From: Lepus europaeus | Lineage: Eukaryota > Chordata > Mammalia > Lagomorpha > Leporidae | DNA: 64,000 nucleotides | Assembly: GCF_033115175.1 (NCBI RefSeq) | Contig: NC_084850.1 | Coordinates: forward strand, 19,499,218 to 19,563,217 | Reading direction: 5' to 3' | Shown here: piece by piece, positions 45,681 through 58,705 of the stretch | Layout: every line of letters begins with the position of its first letter | Position numbering within the stretch: the first letter of the stretch is position 1 | Position numbers and translations under genes: made by a program | Notes under the pieces: generated by a model | Databases searched by the model: none | What the model saw: only the letters and a program-made list of their open reading frames with translations | What the model was told of the DNA's origin: nothing

Positions 45681-48600
45681 CTACAGAAGAAGAAGAAAAA
45701 TGACCCAAAAAAAAAATCATTTAGTTGGCAAAGATTTTTAAAAGTCATTCTGTAAGCTTATGTAGAAAATTACAGTTGGGGCCAGCGCTGTGGCGTAGTG
45801 GGTAAAGCTGTCAGCTGCAGTGCCGGCATCCTATATGGGCTCCAGTTTGAGTCCCGGCTGCTCCACTTCCTGTCCAGCTCTCTGCTGTGGCCTGGGATAG
45901 CAGTAGAAGATGGCCCAAGAGTTTGGGCCCCTGCACCCGTGTGGGAGACCTGGAGGAGGCTCCTGGCTCCTGGCTCCTGGCTTGGGATTGGCGTAGCTCC
46001 GGCCATTGCGGCCAGTTGGGGAGTGAACCAGCAGATGACCAGCAGAGACCTCTCTCTCTCTCTCTCTCTGTCACTCTGACTTTTAAGTAAAATAAAATAA
46101 ATCTTTTTTTAAGAAAAAGAAAATTGCAGTTAAATAGGTGGTCTCCCTTAGAACATGTGTTTGTTAGCTAACTGGCTGGGACATGCAGGAAGTCAGCCTG
46201 TGGCTATAGAATACAGCAAGTTAATTGGCATGGTATTCCATGATCCTGGTCTCATTAACCTTAATTCAGAGACCTCCCGCCTCCCCTGATTTTGAGATAC
46301 TCTAGGATGTCTCCAGTTAACTCAAAGACTATTCAGGAATTCCGGAAATTCTAATTGGACTGAAAGCAGAGAAAGACACAATACGAAACTGCTTTCACTC
46401 CATCAGCAGAGGCTGACAAGATAAGAATATTCTTATAGGGTTTTTGAAAGTTGCCAAATTGGTATCATGAAGTATTTTTAATCTATCAGAATCCTAATCG
46501 TATGGTCAAATGAATAAAAACCAAGTGTGGTATCCTTCGTATGTGAAAATAATCCTGCCTACATCTGCACAAGAGAAATGAATCAGGTTAAGTAAAGATA
46601 TAGCCTGTGGCCACCAGTGGAGCAAATATTCATATGGGCATTCACTATGCTACTGCAGCTTCTTGAACCTACATGAATCACCAGAACGGACTAGTGCCAA
46701 AAGGTGACACAGCTTTCTGGGTACTGTTCACAAGGTCAAAGGAACCATCCCTCCCCTCCTCCCCCAAAGGATAGAAATCCTTTTTAAAAAGTCAAATAGA
46801 ACAGTGTTAGCAATATCCATTTTACTCAGTCTATATTTCTGGGAGAAGAGCACACCTGGCTCTTTCAAGAGTCTTAAGTTTCTATGAGTCACCATGTTCT
46901 CTTGTCATTGGCACTATGTCCCCGGTTCACACACACACTGACCTCAGTTTGCTCATCTGTGTGTCAGTGGCTTGAATAATGTTCTGGGTTCTTGCCAGTT
47001 CTATCACTCTATTACTTCTAATTTCTATCCCATTTCTATTCTACTCCATTTCTCCTATTCTGTTATGCTTTCTACAACCAAAGCTGCTTTGCGTTATAGT
47101 CTCACCTCATGCAACGTTCCTCATTATTCCACAGGGAAAATAGTTTTGACTGCTTTCGAACTTCAGCTGTTCCCTCCCTAAAAATAGCTGCCCCACCAGA
47201 GGCTATGCTAAGAATTTCACCTACATTATCTTGTCCCTGTCTTTATTTTTACAGACAAGGAGCTTGGAGTGCAGAGAAATTAAAGAACTTGCTCACAATT
47301 GCTCAACTAGTATATGATAAACTTACGATTAAAACCAGAGCCCATGCCCACAACAAAAATGCTACATTCCTCTTGTGTTTACACACAGGTAAATGCACAG
47401 TTGCTCACTGTGTAAAAGTAGGAATTTCGCTTCTCAATTCAAACCGCAGTTGTATTAGTACTGATTAATACATACCTGCTTCCGGGCATGCCTTTGTTCC
47501 TCAGTAGGGATGTTCAAGGTGCTTTTGTAAAGGGTTCTAGCAATCAAAGAGTAATAGACAGAGATAATAGAAAGTGGAATAATGTAGAACACCAAGAAGC
47601 ACAACAGAGAATGTATTTCTTGCAGGAGCCTCTCAGAAACAGGATATGAGGTACATGATTCAAATGTCACATTTTTGTTGGAATCTCGAAAAGTATACAC
47701 ATTTGAAAAGATAGCCTCTGGGAGAGCAAATATCATGGACACGATCCAGATGCAGCCGGCTTTGGCACACGTCTTCAGGATGGCATTGGAGGGCTGTCGC
47801 TCAAGTGGCTTCACAACCGCCTTGTATCTAGAAACACATAATCAGAAGCAAAGGTCAGAATTAATAACAACCACAGAATCTTAGGGATAGAAGTCACCTC
47901 AGTGGTCATCAGCTCTACCTTCTATCCATATGTGCACAGCCACATCAACATTAACCAACTAGAATTGGTTATGGTTTCAAAGATACATACTACATCCCAG
48001 TATTTTATTTATGCTAATCAGCTTTTCCTTTATTCATGCCTATGAGATTCTCCAGATTTCCAATTTATAATTCTATGCATAGGCCCCCTATTTAGGACAA
48101 ATAAATATTTGTTGGCATGATTTTATGTATCATTGAGAGTAATTCACCACCTGTGTATTACCTTCAGTGCTCTAAAAGACTTCCTTTTTGTTAAGTGACT
48201 GCTGTTAAACCGAATTAATTCTCCTTTCTTCATGAGTGAGAAGTCTTCAACCTTCCTAGAAAAGAATTCCAGGGATTTACGCAGTAAGGAGGAGAGTTAA
48301 GTTCTTCCCCATTCATAAGCGCTAATTTGTTGCTGAAGCCAGTTGATCAGTGGGCAAATTTAGGCAAAGCAAGGGTGAAATTGGAAGCCCTATGCTGGAG
48401 CAAGATGCCGTCTCATTCAGACAAATCTACCCGAAAATCTCCAGCCTTTCTGCCAGTCTGCCCTCTAATAGCATATAAGACCAGTCAAAGTAAAAATTCA
48501 AAAAGACACGGGGAAAGCATTTCCTCCTCTCAGACTGCAGACTCTGAAGCAGCTATGTCTTCTGGTGCTACTGGGCATTGATTACTTACAGGCTTCTTGA

Positions 48601-49845
48601 AGGCTTTTTAAAGCATCGCTTTTAACATTTGGAGCCTCAATTTTTTTCATGCTTTCACAGTTATCATTCTACAATAGGAACACAGAAAAACACGATACTT
48701 AGACTGAAAATATCCTAACACCGAGTCTGACCACCCTGACTGTGAGAGAGAGGTTCTCACTCGCTCTGTCCATAGAGCTCTAAAAGTCAATCAGGATTAA
48801 TTTCTTTCCCTGGAAACGATAATGTCACTGAATGCCTATAGAGAAAATGCATAGAATTACTGATGACATTACATTCAGTTACCAGGGAACTGAAAACCTC
48901 ACCATTTTTCTACCATTAGCTAATTTGCTAAATTTCAAATCAATTAGATGTATGTATTTTTTTTTTACCATCATCCTGGTATGCAGTAGCGTATATGTGG
49001 TCAATTTCACACCTATACTAATGTTTTCATGTTGACTATATTGTACCACTAGGCTGCACTAATGTATAAAGCATGACTTCTTTTCTTTTACACCTGCAAC
49101 AATTTGCCCTTACTTAATAAACTGGAGGAAAATAAAAACACCATTCAACAGTCTTTCAAGCAATCACATTTCAAAGAGAATAAATTATCCCTAAAGCATA
49201 CAATTGCAACCTTTCCTCAGATGTTAATGCAGGAAATTTAACATACTTAACACCAAGTTTGTTTAAAATGCCACCCGATTTTCCAATCTTACATCCAGGT
49301 TAGCGAGTGTGAGAAAAGCAGAATAGTAGCCAGTAAATGCTAAGCACAAGCTTCCCTTTCTTTTTGTCAAATGTCACATCCCGACAAATATAACAGAGAA
49401 AAGAAACCCACCTGTCAGCGCTGAGAATCGTTAACGTGAACACCGACACACCGACAGAAGTGAGCCGGATGAAAGAGAGCACCTTACACCCAATTCTTCC
49501 GAACAGCCATCCCTCTGCAAGGTAGTGGGTAGCATCCACTGGCACACAAGTTAGCAGGAGTAAAAGATCTCCGAAAGCCAGGCTGGTGATGAAAATATTT
49601 GGAACTGTTTGCATGGATTTAGTCTTGAAAAAGACTTTGATGAGAATAGCATTTCCAAGGATGCCCACTGAAATGATCACAGCATAAGTGATATAGATGG
49701 CACACAATGCTTCTATTCCTGGAGAGTTGTCTCCGGTCCGTTCTTTATTTGTGGTATCGTTAGAAACGACAGAGCTTGAGGATTCTGTGTCATTTGTGAT
49801 TGAAATTAAAGTCTGATTAGGTGACTGAGGCTGCCTTTGAGGCAT
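45270..49845 (-). CDS. BRS3: BRS3 (bombesin receptor subtype 3), three coding exons
   Basis: BRS3 is an orphan-like class A GPCR of the bombesin receptor family, Gq-coupled, acting at the plasma membrane and linked to energy balance. Joining 49845-49412, 47827-47476 and 45680-45270 gives 398 residues (human 399 by recall). Three N-glycosylation sequons lie in the N-terminus (Asn10, Asn18, Asn29). TM1 is near residues 45-70. The DRY motif is split by intron 1 (144-146). TM6 has CWLP (283-286), TM7 has NPFALY (326-331), and the tail has a Cys-Cys likely to be palmitoylated (LFCCKAE). All introns are GT-AG and in phase. The start is MPQRQP against human MAQRQP. No frameshift or stop is seen, so the gene appears intact. 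It is on the same strand as HTATSF1, about 5.9 kb upstream of it. Confidence 0.97.
45767..46135 (+). mobile_element. CSINE in BRS3 intron 2
   Basis: Young C repeat (ggggccagcgctgtggcgta to aaaataaataaatctttttt). Target duplication agaaaattacagtt / agaaaattgcagtt. Antisense to BRS3. Confidence 0.88.
47190..47350 (-). repeat. MIR SINE in BRS3 intron 1/2 region
   Basis: Antisense MIR (tacagacaaggagcttggag, aaagaacttgctcacaattg) in the intron between BRS3 exons 2 and 3. Confidence 0.6.
47476..47827 (-). CDS. BRS3: BRS3 coding exon 2
   Basis: Completes Arg145 and continues [20 protein letters not shown] through TM4, extracellular loop 2 (FESCTSYP), TM5 and the start of intracellular loop 3 (HARKQ, residue 262). 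Acceptor tatgtgtttctag, donor GTATGT. Confidence 0.96.
47828..49411 (-). other. BRS3: BRS3 intron 1
   Basis: 1584 bases with GT...AG ends. I see no clear repeat or RNA gene inside; small frames on the plus strand (for example 48327-48581) have no recognisable product. Confidence 0.8.
49412..49845 (-). CDS. BRS3: BRS3 coding exon 1
   Basis: Encodes residues 1-144 plus two bases of Arg145: the glycosylated N-terminus and TM1 to TM3, up to ILSAD-R. Donor GTGGGT follows the AG of the DRY arginine. The ATG has a purine at -3. Confidence 0.96.
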
Positions 49846-50054
49846 TTCTCCTGTCTCCTGATTGTGTGCCTTTAATATTTCTTCTGCTCAGTTCAGATGT
49901 AGTTGACTGTCACGTCTATTGCCTACGTCTAGTAATGAGGTGGTATCAGGAGAACAGAACAGAAGAGAATGGAAAGAAAATCCAAGACATCCGGATATTC
50001 CTTTCCTTCAGTGGTTGTGTGTCTCCCAGCATGCTTAGCTAAACGCTTACGGAT

Positions 50055-50095
50055 CTGGTACTGAAGAGTGGGAGGTGGAGGAGTTTTATTGGCGT
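50055..50095 (-). promoter_or_regulatory. BRS3: Possible BRS3 core promoter
   Basis: On the minus strand a CCAATAAAAC (50083-50092) gives a TATA-like AATAAAA. A pyrimidine-rich CTTCAGT initiator-like sequence lies about 25-30 bases downstream, some 210 bases before the ATG. There is no CpG enrichment. This is inference from weak motifs. Confidence 0.3.
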
Positions 50096-51054
50096 TTCTG
50101 TGACATAGGGGAGGGAGGGGCTAGGAAATGCTCTGCAGTTGCTTATTCTTATCCACTGGGGACTCTTTTGAATTAATACATAGTATTAAAGCACCCTACT
50201 GTTGGTCAGAATCACTCTGTCTTCACTTCTACCCAGGGTGGTCCATATAGGTCTTGTCAATTTTTTTCCTAAAAAACACCCCATTTCTCCATCTTCAATC
50301 ACATGGTAGTCTAATGCATTGTCTTTTACATGATAAATAAGGGTAAATGGCCCCTGCAATGCAAACTTGAACCCATTCTTCAAGATTTAATATCAGAGAG
50401 GTGTTGAGACAACAAGTCATTCACAAGAGTAACTGGACTGATACCACCTCCCAGGAGTCACCATTCAGGTGACCTGAGCATGCTACCTCACTGTGACATA
50501 TGGGTATTCCCAACTCTGCATACTTCTGGGGCTCTGCTATACAACATCAAAGCAACCTTTAAGAAAGGAAAAATCCAAGCAAACCATTAGTTGCTGTGAA
50601 TCTAAATGCCCTAATAAAAACAATTTTACTATCTGACTGTCTGCTTTAATGGCACAGATTTTTTTAAGAGATGGTTAGAGTTTTTTTTTTTTATCTAGAA
50701 ATGGTTAAAATTACTGCTCTTGTTCCAAAACAAAGTAGTATAGGATACCACTCAAGTTCCCAACACAAAAGGACTAGTAAGAATGAAAACCATTATTTCC
50801 AGATGAGGAAATGCTACAAGTTACTCTGGAGATGATAGGCATATAGATGACATTTACATCAGCTTAAGGAAGTAGAAAATTAAGGTAATCACCTTAGCAT
50901 CAGCAAGAAAAGCCCTTTTAAATGGAAAATGCATGTGATTTATGTGTGTATGTACACTTAGGTGTGCTTAGGGGCTTGTGTGCAGGTTGTTTGGGAGTGG
51001 TTGGTGAGCAGTTTGAAAGCAGTTGATAATAAAACTTGCTAAGAACTATCCTGT

Positions 51055-51125
51055 GAAATATATATATATTATATATAATATATTACATATATTACATATA
51101 AGCTATCTATATATCTAAGTTTTTA
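51055..51125. repeat. TA-rich simple sequence
   Basis: Degenerate TATAT/ATTACATAT tract. Confidence 0.6.
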
Positions 51126-52170
51126 ATTATAATCACTTAAGTAATTTCATGTACTGGGCTGGTTATTTAAGACCATGCCTGCCAAAAGGGGATCTATCCA
51201 GGTCACATCTTGTTCTCACCAAACCAGTGAAAAATCCCTCTGGGATTTCTGCATCTCATTTAGCAAGAAGCAAACAATATCTCTCAATTCACAGCACAGT
51301 TGATCTCCACACAACATTGTTTTGTAAGAAACAGATGCTGGCATGTGACTTCTGAAATTATCTGAATTCCCAAGTTCTGTCATGCTTTCAGCAGGCTGCA
51401 GCCACCAGCCTGCTTCTCCTTCTCTCTTCCTTCTGGTAAGGAAAGGTCATGAGAGAGTGGTGCCAGAGAATTGGGGGTGTTGGATCCCTAGAATTCTAGA
51501 ATCCCAGAATATCAGAGATGGAGGTGACCCTAGAGATGATGAAATCAAATGTTCTCAATTTTCAGTGACAAAAATGAGGTCCACAAGAGGAAAGTAGCTC
51601 ATCTCTCAAGTACTTGGTGGCAGAGTTAAAATGAAACACAGATTCTCCCTGGGTTATGAAAGGTTAAAATCAGAGACAAGAGCTGAAAAACACTCCGCTC
51701 CTGACAATGAGGCATATTTGCTCATTTGGCATCATAGACTTAGGTTTTCTGCATGTTATATTAACCCAAGGACAAGAGATTTCCAGGCTAATCAGCAATT
51801 CATGGTATATCATTTAAATGTACCTGCTTTTATATCTGCCTCTTTCACAACCTTATAATTCACCCAAAAACATAACCATGTCTAGTTAATCATTTATAAC
51901 TAAAGTTGCGGGGCACTTAAACTATGCAACATGATGAAATTTTTGGGGGGCATTAGTATATAATTTGTCAATATAATCTTCCAAGATTTTCAAAACTACT
52001 TGGTTATAGATTGAACAGTTGTAACACAATTCTAGTGTATCTTTTTAACTGAAAAAGACACTAAATAGTTAGATTACTAATTTTCTTAAATTGGGTTTTC
52101 TGATTAAGCACAGATTGCTGAGTCTCACTTGCAGTTTCTAATTTGGTGGGCCTGGATGGGACCTGAGCAT

Positions 52171-52533
52171 CTGAATTTCTTCTTTTTATTTTTTAAAAGA
52201 TTTTATTTATTCATTTGAGAGGTAGAGTTACAGACAGTGAGAGGGAGAGACAGAGAGGAAGGTCTTCCTTCCATTGGTTCACTCCCCAAATGGCCGCAAC
52301 AGCCGGAGCTGCACCGATCCCAAGCCAGGAGCCAGGAGCTTCCTCCTGGTCTCCCACGCAGGTACAGGGGCCCAAGCACTTGGGCCATCTTCTACTGCCT
52401 TCCAGGCCACAACAGAGAGCTGGATAGGAAGAGGAGCAGCCAGGACTAGAACTGGCACCCATATGGGATGCTGGCATTGCAGGCGGAGGATTAACCTACT
52501 GCGCCATGGCACCAGTCCCTGAATTTCTTCCTT
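52171..52533 (-). mobile_element. CSINE
   Basis: Complement of a complete C repeat (gattttatttattcatttga to gcgccatggcaccagtccc) with the target duplication tgaatttcttctttt / tgaatttcttccttt. Confidence 0.88.
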
Positions 52534-52539
52534 TTAAAT

Positions 52540-52745
52540 ATTTGTATAATTTATTTTGGGGCTGGGAGAGAGAGTGTCTCCATCTGCTGATTTCAGACCC
52601 CAAATGCCTACAGAAGCCACGGGTGGGCCAAGAGCCAGAAGCCAGTAAGGATTGGAAGTGCAGAGTAACCAGGACTTGAATGAGGCAATTTGCTATGGAA
52701 TGGAAGTGTCCCAAGCGTCTGTTTAAACTTCTGGACTACAACTCC
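52540..52745 (-). mobile_element. CSINE, old and truncated
   Basis: Complement of a diverged C repeat (tgtctccatctgctgatttc to cttctggactacaactccca) directly next to the younger copy. Confidence 0.55.
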
Positions 52746-52860
52746 CATGCCTCTCCCTCTTACTGCCTTTCTCACTTCTCAGTTATCTTCCCTTTCCTTG
52801 GACTTGCTTGTGTCCAATTCCTGTGAGATTTACTTTCAGAAAGCTTCCTAATGTTAATCC

Positions 52861-53215
52861 CTATTAAGGTGCTTCAAATCAATGAAGAACAGACATTTAC
52901 CATATGGCCCCACAACTCCACTCCTGGGTATCTACCCTCAGATAACTGAAAACCCATGTCTACACAAAGACTGGTATGCAAATAACAATGGGCACATTTT
53001 CATGAAATCAAATTGGAAACAACTCAAATGCCAAACAATTAGTAAATGGGTAATCCAAATGTGGCTTATCTAGGCAATGGAATACTATAAAACAATAAAA
53101 AAAGACAACATGGCTGAATCTTAAACATCTGAAGTATAAGACACCATACATACTGTACAGTTCCTTAATATGACACTTCTAGAAAGATGAAGCTGAAAGT
53201 GATGGATAACACATC
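52861..53215 (+). repeat. L1M-type LINE 3' end
   Basis: Typical old mammalian L1 3' text: aactccactcctgggtatct, atggaatactataaaacaat, catggctgaatcttaaacat, ggataacacatctgtggttg. Confidence 0.65.
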
Positions 53216-53309
53216 TGTGGTTGCCTGGATTTGCAACCTGAGACAGAATTGATTGCCAAGGAGCACAGGGAAATTCTGGGGATGATGTCGGTGTTGTAAA
53301 ACCATATGA

Positions 53310-53523
53310 TGCTAGTTAAGATGCCTTTGTCCCACACTGGAGTACCTGAGTTTGATTCCTGGCTCGGGTTCCTAACTCCATCCAGGTTCCTGCTAATGCA
53401 GACTCTGCAAGGCAAAGATGATGTCTCAAGTAGCTGGATCCCTGCCACCCACATGGGAGACCTGGATGGTGGTCCCAGTTCCTAGCTTTGACAGACATTT
53501 GGAGAGTGAGCTGTTAGATGGGT

Positions 53524-53577
<54 letters not shown>

Positions 53578-53590
53578 TAAAAACAATTAT
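53310..53590 (+). mobile_element. CSINE with long CT microsatellite
   Basis: Old C repeat body with a pure CT run of about 46 bases (53527-53573), likely length-variable between animals. Confidence 0.7.
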
Positions 53591-53596
53591 GGGTGA

Positions 53597-53900
53597 GACA
53601 AACATCCCATATCAGAGTGCTTGTTAGAGCCCTGGCTGCTCAGCTTCTGATTCACCTCCTCGCAAATGTGCCTAGGAAAAGCAGTGGAGCGTGGTACAAG
53701 TGCTTAGGCCCCTGCTACCTACATGGGTGACCTAGATGGAGGGAGTTTTGGGCTGCCAACTTCCATCAGCTCTGGATGTTGTGGCCATTTGGAGAGTGAA
53801 TTGGTGAATGGAAGATCTCTCTCTCTCTCTCTCTGCCTCCAACCCCATCACTCTGCCTTTCAAAAAATAAATAATTCAAACAAATAAATAAATTTAAACT
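53597..53900 (+). mobile_element. CSINE
   Basis: C repeat lacking its head (acatcccatatcagagtgct to tctgcctttcaaaaaataaa), tandem with the preceding one. Confidence 0.72.
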
Positions 53901-54986
53901 GTTGCTTATGATGGTTGTGTGATTGTATAAATTTATTAAAATTCAAACCGTTCACTTAAAAATAGGTGAATTTGTGTCATGTAAATTACACCTCAACGAA
54001 GCTTAAAAAGGTGGGAACAGAGTAAGGCCAGGACCAGATGCTATTGAGGGACAGAGATGAATAAGAAATGTCTAGCAGTGTCAACAGCACTCTGCCAGGA
54101 AGAAGTTTTGTGTTCTGGGGAGATAGAGACGAGTAAGACTTAGCACCTGTCCTCACAGAACTTAAGGAGATAAGGTAAGGATACAAGCAACTAGGAAATC
54201 TGAATTTCTTTGGCACTGATACAATTATTCATAGAAGATGCTTAGTTTCTTGTCAAGTCATCTACCGCAAACACTTCTGGGAGTGCCTAAGGCTGGGGGT
54301 CTTACATGTAGTTTGAGGCTAAACAATGGCAATTGTTGAGTCCTTCAGTTCTTTTCCGAGATCTTTCCTCTTCTCATAAGCAAAGAGATTTTCTCTGTCA
54401 GTGTTGCTGTTCCACATTGTGCCCTGCAGTCTCCACACTGCTTCTCTAAGCCATGTAGTCTTTTCCACTGTTCCACTAAGCACAAAAATCCCTTTCCAGT
54501 GATCACCAATGGTCTGTTGGGCTCTGTCAGCATGACAAGTGATGACAAGTCTGAAAATTAAAAATAAAATCTCTTATCCTTAAATATCAAAATTACAATT
54601 GAATTGAGACCTCCCTCACCTATTTTTTCAAGGAAGATTCTAATGGTCTCCCTTCTTTAAATGACTCAAGAATCTCTAGCATTGCTTTCATATACCCACA
54701 CCATAGTCCTCTATTTTGTTTGATGCAGTCTTCTGGGGATTGGCAACTTAGTCTCACCTTTTGAAATGGGCTTCACAATTGCCAACATCAAGTATGTCCC
54801 ACTTGTTGCTCTCAGTTGACTTATTCTATTGTTTTCATTTTTATATGAGGAAGCTGAAGTGTAGGGCAAATCAAGTGATCAAGCTGAACCCAGGTCAATG
54901 GTTCTAGAGTTTGGGGTCCTAACCAGTATCTCATCAGACAGAGGTGGTCCCCACCCATGCTTTGGTTTGTTCCAGCAGAGAATGCT

Positions 54987-55025
54987 GACTTGATCCATTT
55001 TTTTTTGACAGGCAGAGTTAGACAG

Positions 55026-55056
<31 letters not shown>

Positions 55057-55354
55057 GAAAGGAGGTCTTCCTTTTCCGTTGGTTCACCCCCCAAATGGCC
55101 GCTACAGCTGGCATGCTGTACCGATCTGAAGCCAGGAGCCAGGTGCTTCCTCCTGGTCTCCCATGCGGGTGCAGGGCCCAAGCACTTGGGCCATCCTCCA
55201 CTGCCTTCCCGGGCCACAGCAGAGAGCTGGCCTGGAAGAGGGGCAACCGGGACAGAATCTGGCGTCCCAACAGGGACTAGAACCTGGGGTGCTGGTGCCG
55301 CAGGTGGAGGATTAGCCTAGTGAGCCGCGGCGCAGGCCAAGACTTGATCCATTT
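54987..55354 (-). mobile_element. CSINE, young
   Basis: Complement of a full C repeat (tgacaggcagagttagacag to tagcctagtgagccgcggcg) with the target duplication gacttgatccatttt on both sides. Confidence 0.88.
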
Positions 55355-56700
55355 TAATTAAAATGGTTTTTCAAAGTGTCACTGTTACTCTGACAGATGC
55401 AGGCCAGAGATATCCTAGAGAAAAACTATCTGAATCCCTGGGGGTTCTGACTCTTAGTGGCTTAGATATAGTACTTGTCTTTGAGAAGCATCCATAGGAT
55501 GTCCAGGATGACTGTGTGTCCTCAGAGGAGCCCTGCTCCAGTGATGTGGATTTATTCCTCCTCCATGGAAAATGTCCTTTCAGAGTACTACACCATGTTC
55601 CTTCTGTGCAATTTGGCCTTGTTGGGACCATCCTGGGCTATTGCCCATTATTTATGCCTTTGATCTCTCAGTGGGCCATGTTAGGAAGAGGGGTTCAGTA
55701 TCTCATTTGCTTTGCTACCACAAACCTCTTTCATGGATACAAATAGGTCCCTGGCTAGGATACAGGTGAGCACCTGGGGAGGATGGTCCTGGGGCAGATT
55801 CATTCTATTGTATTGTACTCCAAATAATTGCTTCCTACTGCAAACTTTGGCTTCGTTCCTGAGTCAGCTCTGCCATGCTTTGTAATTAGCTCCCTTTGGA
55901 AAGTGCTCTCTCCTTAGAGGCCCTCAGCTCCACCACCGTTCCTTCAACTGTCCAGGCCTTCTGTGTAACTCTGAGCCCCAGCAAGGGCCACGATTTGGGC
56001 TCAAACTACAACCCAAGTTGCAAGCAAAAGAGAAAGGCAATTCTATCATGGTTCAGAGGAAGGAGATCATGGCTGTTGAAGGACTGAGGCATCAGAAAGG
56101 ATTCATGGGAGAGCCCATTTACCAGAGGCACTGTGAAGGATTTCAGAAGGTGGAGACTGGGGACAGGGACATAGTCATACATAAAACTGACCAGCACAGA
56201 CACAGAAGTGGGAGTGGATAGAGGCATGTTCAGGGGATGAACAGTTGAGAGTCGTCACAGTGTGGGTGTGAATACAGAAACCAGGTGAATAAACCTGGAA
56301 GGCTCAATAGAGGCTACCTTGTAGAAAACATTTGAATGCTATGGGCTGGGTTTTTACTTCATTCAACAGGCAATAGGAAATTATCTCAAATTTTTGTGTA
56401 GCAGCATGATTGATGGAGACCTCCATCTCCACAATCTCAAGCCAGATACACAGGGGGTCATTCTTGTTTATTTTGGTTATATATCTAGGGATATAGCAGC
56501 CACATTGCACTTGCGATTTGGCTATGCACTTGAGTGAATTAAAGTAGGTGTCTGAATTCTCTCGGGTTCTTCAAACACATACAAGTATCTGCTTCTCCTT
56601 CCATAGGTGCACTGAACGACACCTGAGGGGTGTACCAAGGCAGAGCTCTTATATTCCTGGGGGATCATTTCAGAACAGCACAGTGACCTGCTCATGCCTC
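55355..56700. other. Intergenic, no gene recognised
   Basis: Several small frames (up to 86 codons), none resembling a known family. About 56010-56420 faintly resembles antisense L2. Nothing else supported. Confidence 0.4.
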
Positions 56701-56709
56701 ATCTCTTTT

Positions 56710-57030
56710 TGAAAAACAATTATTTATTTATTTTTGAATGGCAGAGGAAAAGGAAAAGAGATATCTTCCAGCCACTGATTCACTCCCCAAATGCCTGTAA
56801 TAGCTGGGGTAGTGCCAGACCCAAGCCAGGAGTCTGGAACTCAATCTAGGTCTCCCACATAATTTGCAGTAACTCAAGTACTTGAGCCACTACCTTCCGC
56901 CTCCCAGGGTGCACGTTAACAAGAAACTGGAATCAGAAGCAAGGTCAAGACTGTAAACAAGGCACTCTGAGGTGGGATGTGGACATCCAAAGCAGGCTCT
57001 TAATTGCTGTGGCAAATGTCCACCCCCATA
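56710..57030 (-). mobile_element. CSINE, old
   Basis: Complement of a diverged C repeat (gatatcttccagccactgat to ttaattgctgtggcaaatgt). Confidence 0.7.
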
Positions 57031-57389
57031 CTTCATCTTATCTTCATGACACTATCTCCAAGTCTTACTTAGTTTTAAGACCTGATCCCTGTTTTCTGGG
57101 CCTGCCCAGTACAAGCAAGGCTTATTGGAATATAGTGAGGGACTGGGAATGAGGAAGGGCTTCAAAACAAAATTTGTCAGGCTAAGCCAATAGGAAAGCC
57201 TGTGTGCTAGAGCTGTCTCTGGGTAAGATTAAGCCACACAGTTGTCAAGGGCAGTGTTCTAGCGAAAGTAAAAATAGTAACTAGGTTCAAATACGAAGAG
57301 CAAAACACATGTTTTCCTTTGTCCTCTCATTAGACCATGCCAACCTTAAATAGAGGCAAAATAGATACCACTTTAGTGGTTTGATTTGA

Positions 57390-57615
57390 GATGGAATAAC
57401 ACCCACCCACTGTGTGCTGAATGCTATATGTGTCCTGCAGGTATGTTATCCCATTTAATCTGGAGACAGCTCTGAGATGTAGATGATCTGTTTTTGTGCT
57501 TTAGAGGTGAAGAACTAAGGCTCAAAAGATAAGGAAAGTTGCATGAGGTCCCACACATCTACAAATGGAAGAGCCAGAATTCAAACCCAAAACTTTAGAG
57601 GACCAAGCTCCATTT
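57390..57615 (-). repeat. MIR-like SINE or L2-type fragment
   Basis: Landmarks ttatcccatttaatctggag, gaactaaggctcaaaagata and gagccagaattcaaacccaa indicate an old mammalian repeat; MIR is my best guess. Confidence 0.5.
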
Positions 57616-57811
57616 TCTTATTTATGTTCAAAGCCAGACATCAGGACAAAGTCAGAATCAAGGAATGAAGGCTGATAATAGTTGAGGCAGTGCTGGGGAC
57701 TCCCTTTTGTGAAGGTGCACAGTTTAGGGGCACTGCATTCCTGTTTAAGATATCTACTCCCTAAGATCATAAACCTTTTGATTAGTGACCTGAATGATTT
57801 TCATATAAGAT

Positions 57812-58145
57812 TCCTAGGGCTATCCTTGTGGCATAGTGGGTTAAGCCACCACTTGCGACTCCAGCATCCCATACAGAGTGCCAGTTCGAGTTCCATCTGC
57901 TCTACTTTTGATCCAGCTCCCTGATAATGTGCCTGGAAAAGCAGCGAATGTTGAACACAAGTACTTGGGCTGCTGACACCCACATGGGAGACTGGATGGA
58001 GTTCTAAGCTCCTGACTTTAGCCTGGCCCAATCCTAGCCATTGCGGCCATTCGGGCAGCGAAATAGTGGGTGGAAGATCTCTTTCTGTCTCTTCCTCTCT
58101 CTGTCACTCTGCCCTCAAATAAATAAAAATAAAATCTTTTTTTAA
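57812..58145 (+). mobile_element. CSINE
   Basis: C repeat (gggctatccttgtggcatag to caaataaataaaaataaaat). Confidence 0.82.
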
Positions 58146-58387
58146 ATATTATTTTTTCACTGCCATGGGACTTCCCCACTTTGGGGAAGTTTTAACTCTC
58201 TGAATCTGGCCTGGTTTCTATGAGTTGGTTTTGTTTGAGTGGGTTGGGGTGGTCGACAGTGAAGCTAAGCAGCCACAGCTTCTCAACTGACTTTTGGAGG
58301 AAGTGGGAACAGGTCAGTCACAGAAGATGGACCGTTATGGAATGGGGGAATGGAGATTGGAGATCCCTAGCTGTTTAATGGGAGGTT

Positions 58388-58705
58388 TTTTTAAAAAGAT
58401 CTATTTATTTACTTGAATGGGTTATAGAGAAAGGGAGAGAGTGAGAGTGAGGGATCCTCCATCTATTAAAGGCTGCAGTGTCCAGAGTTGGGCCAGGCCA
58501 AAGCCAGCAGCCTGGAAATTCATCCAGGTCTCCTATATGGGTGGCAGGAACCCAAAACTCTCAGGCAATCTGCTGCTGCTTTCCTAGGATCATTAACAGG
58601 GAGCTGGATAGGAAGCAGAGCAGTTGGAACTCCAGCTGGTGCTCATATGGGATGCTGGCATCATAGGTGGCAGCTTAATCCATTGCACCACAACACCAGT
58701 CCCCT
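58388..58705 (-). mobile_element. CSINE
   Basis: Complement of a C repeat (aagatctatttatttacttg to ttgcaccacaacaccagtcc). Confidence 0.8.

Noticed and set aside
53527-53573. Long CT run as a CRISPR or structured repeat
   Set aside because: It is the ordinary polypyrimidine microsatellite of a CSINE tail; there are no spacers, and CRISPR is not expected in a mammal.
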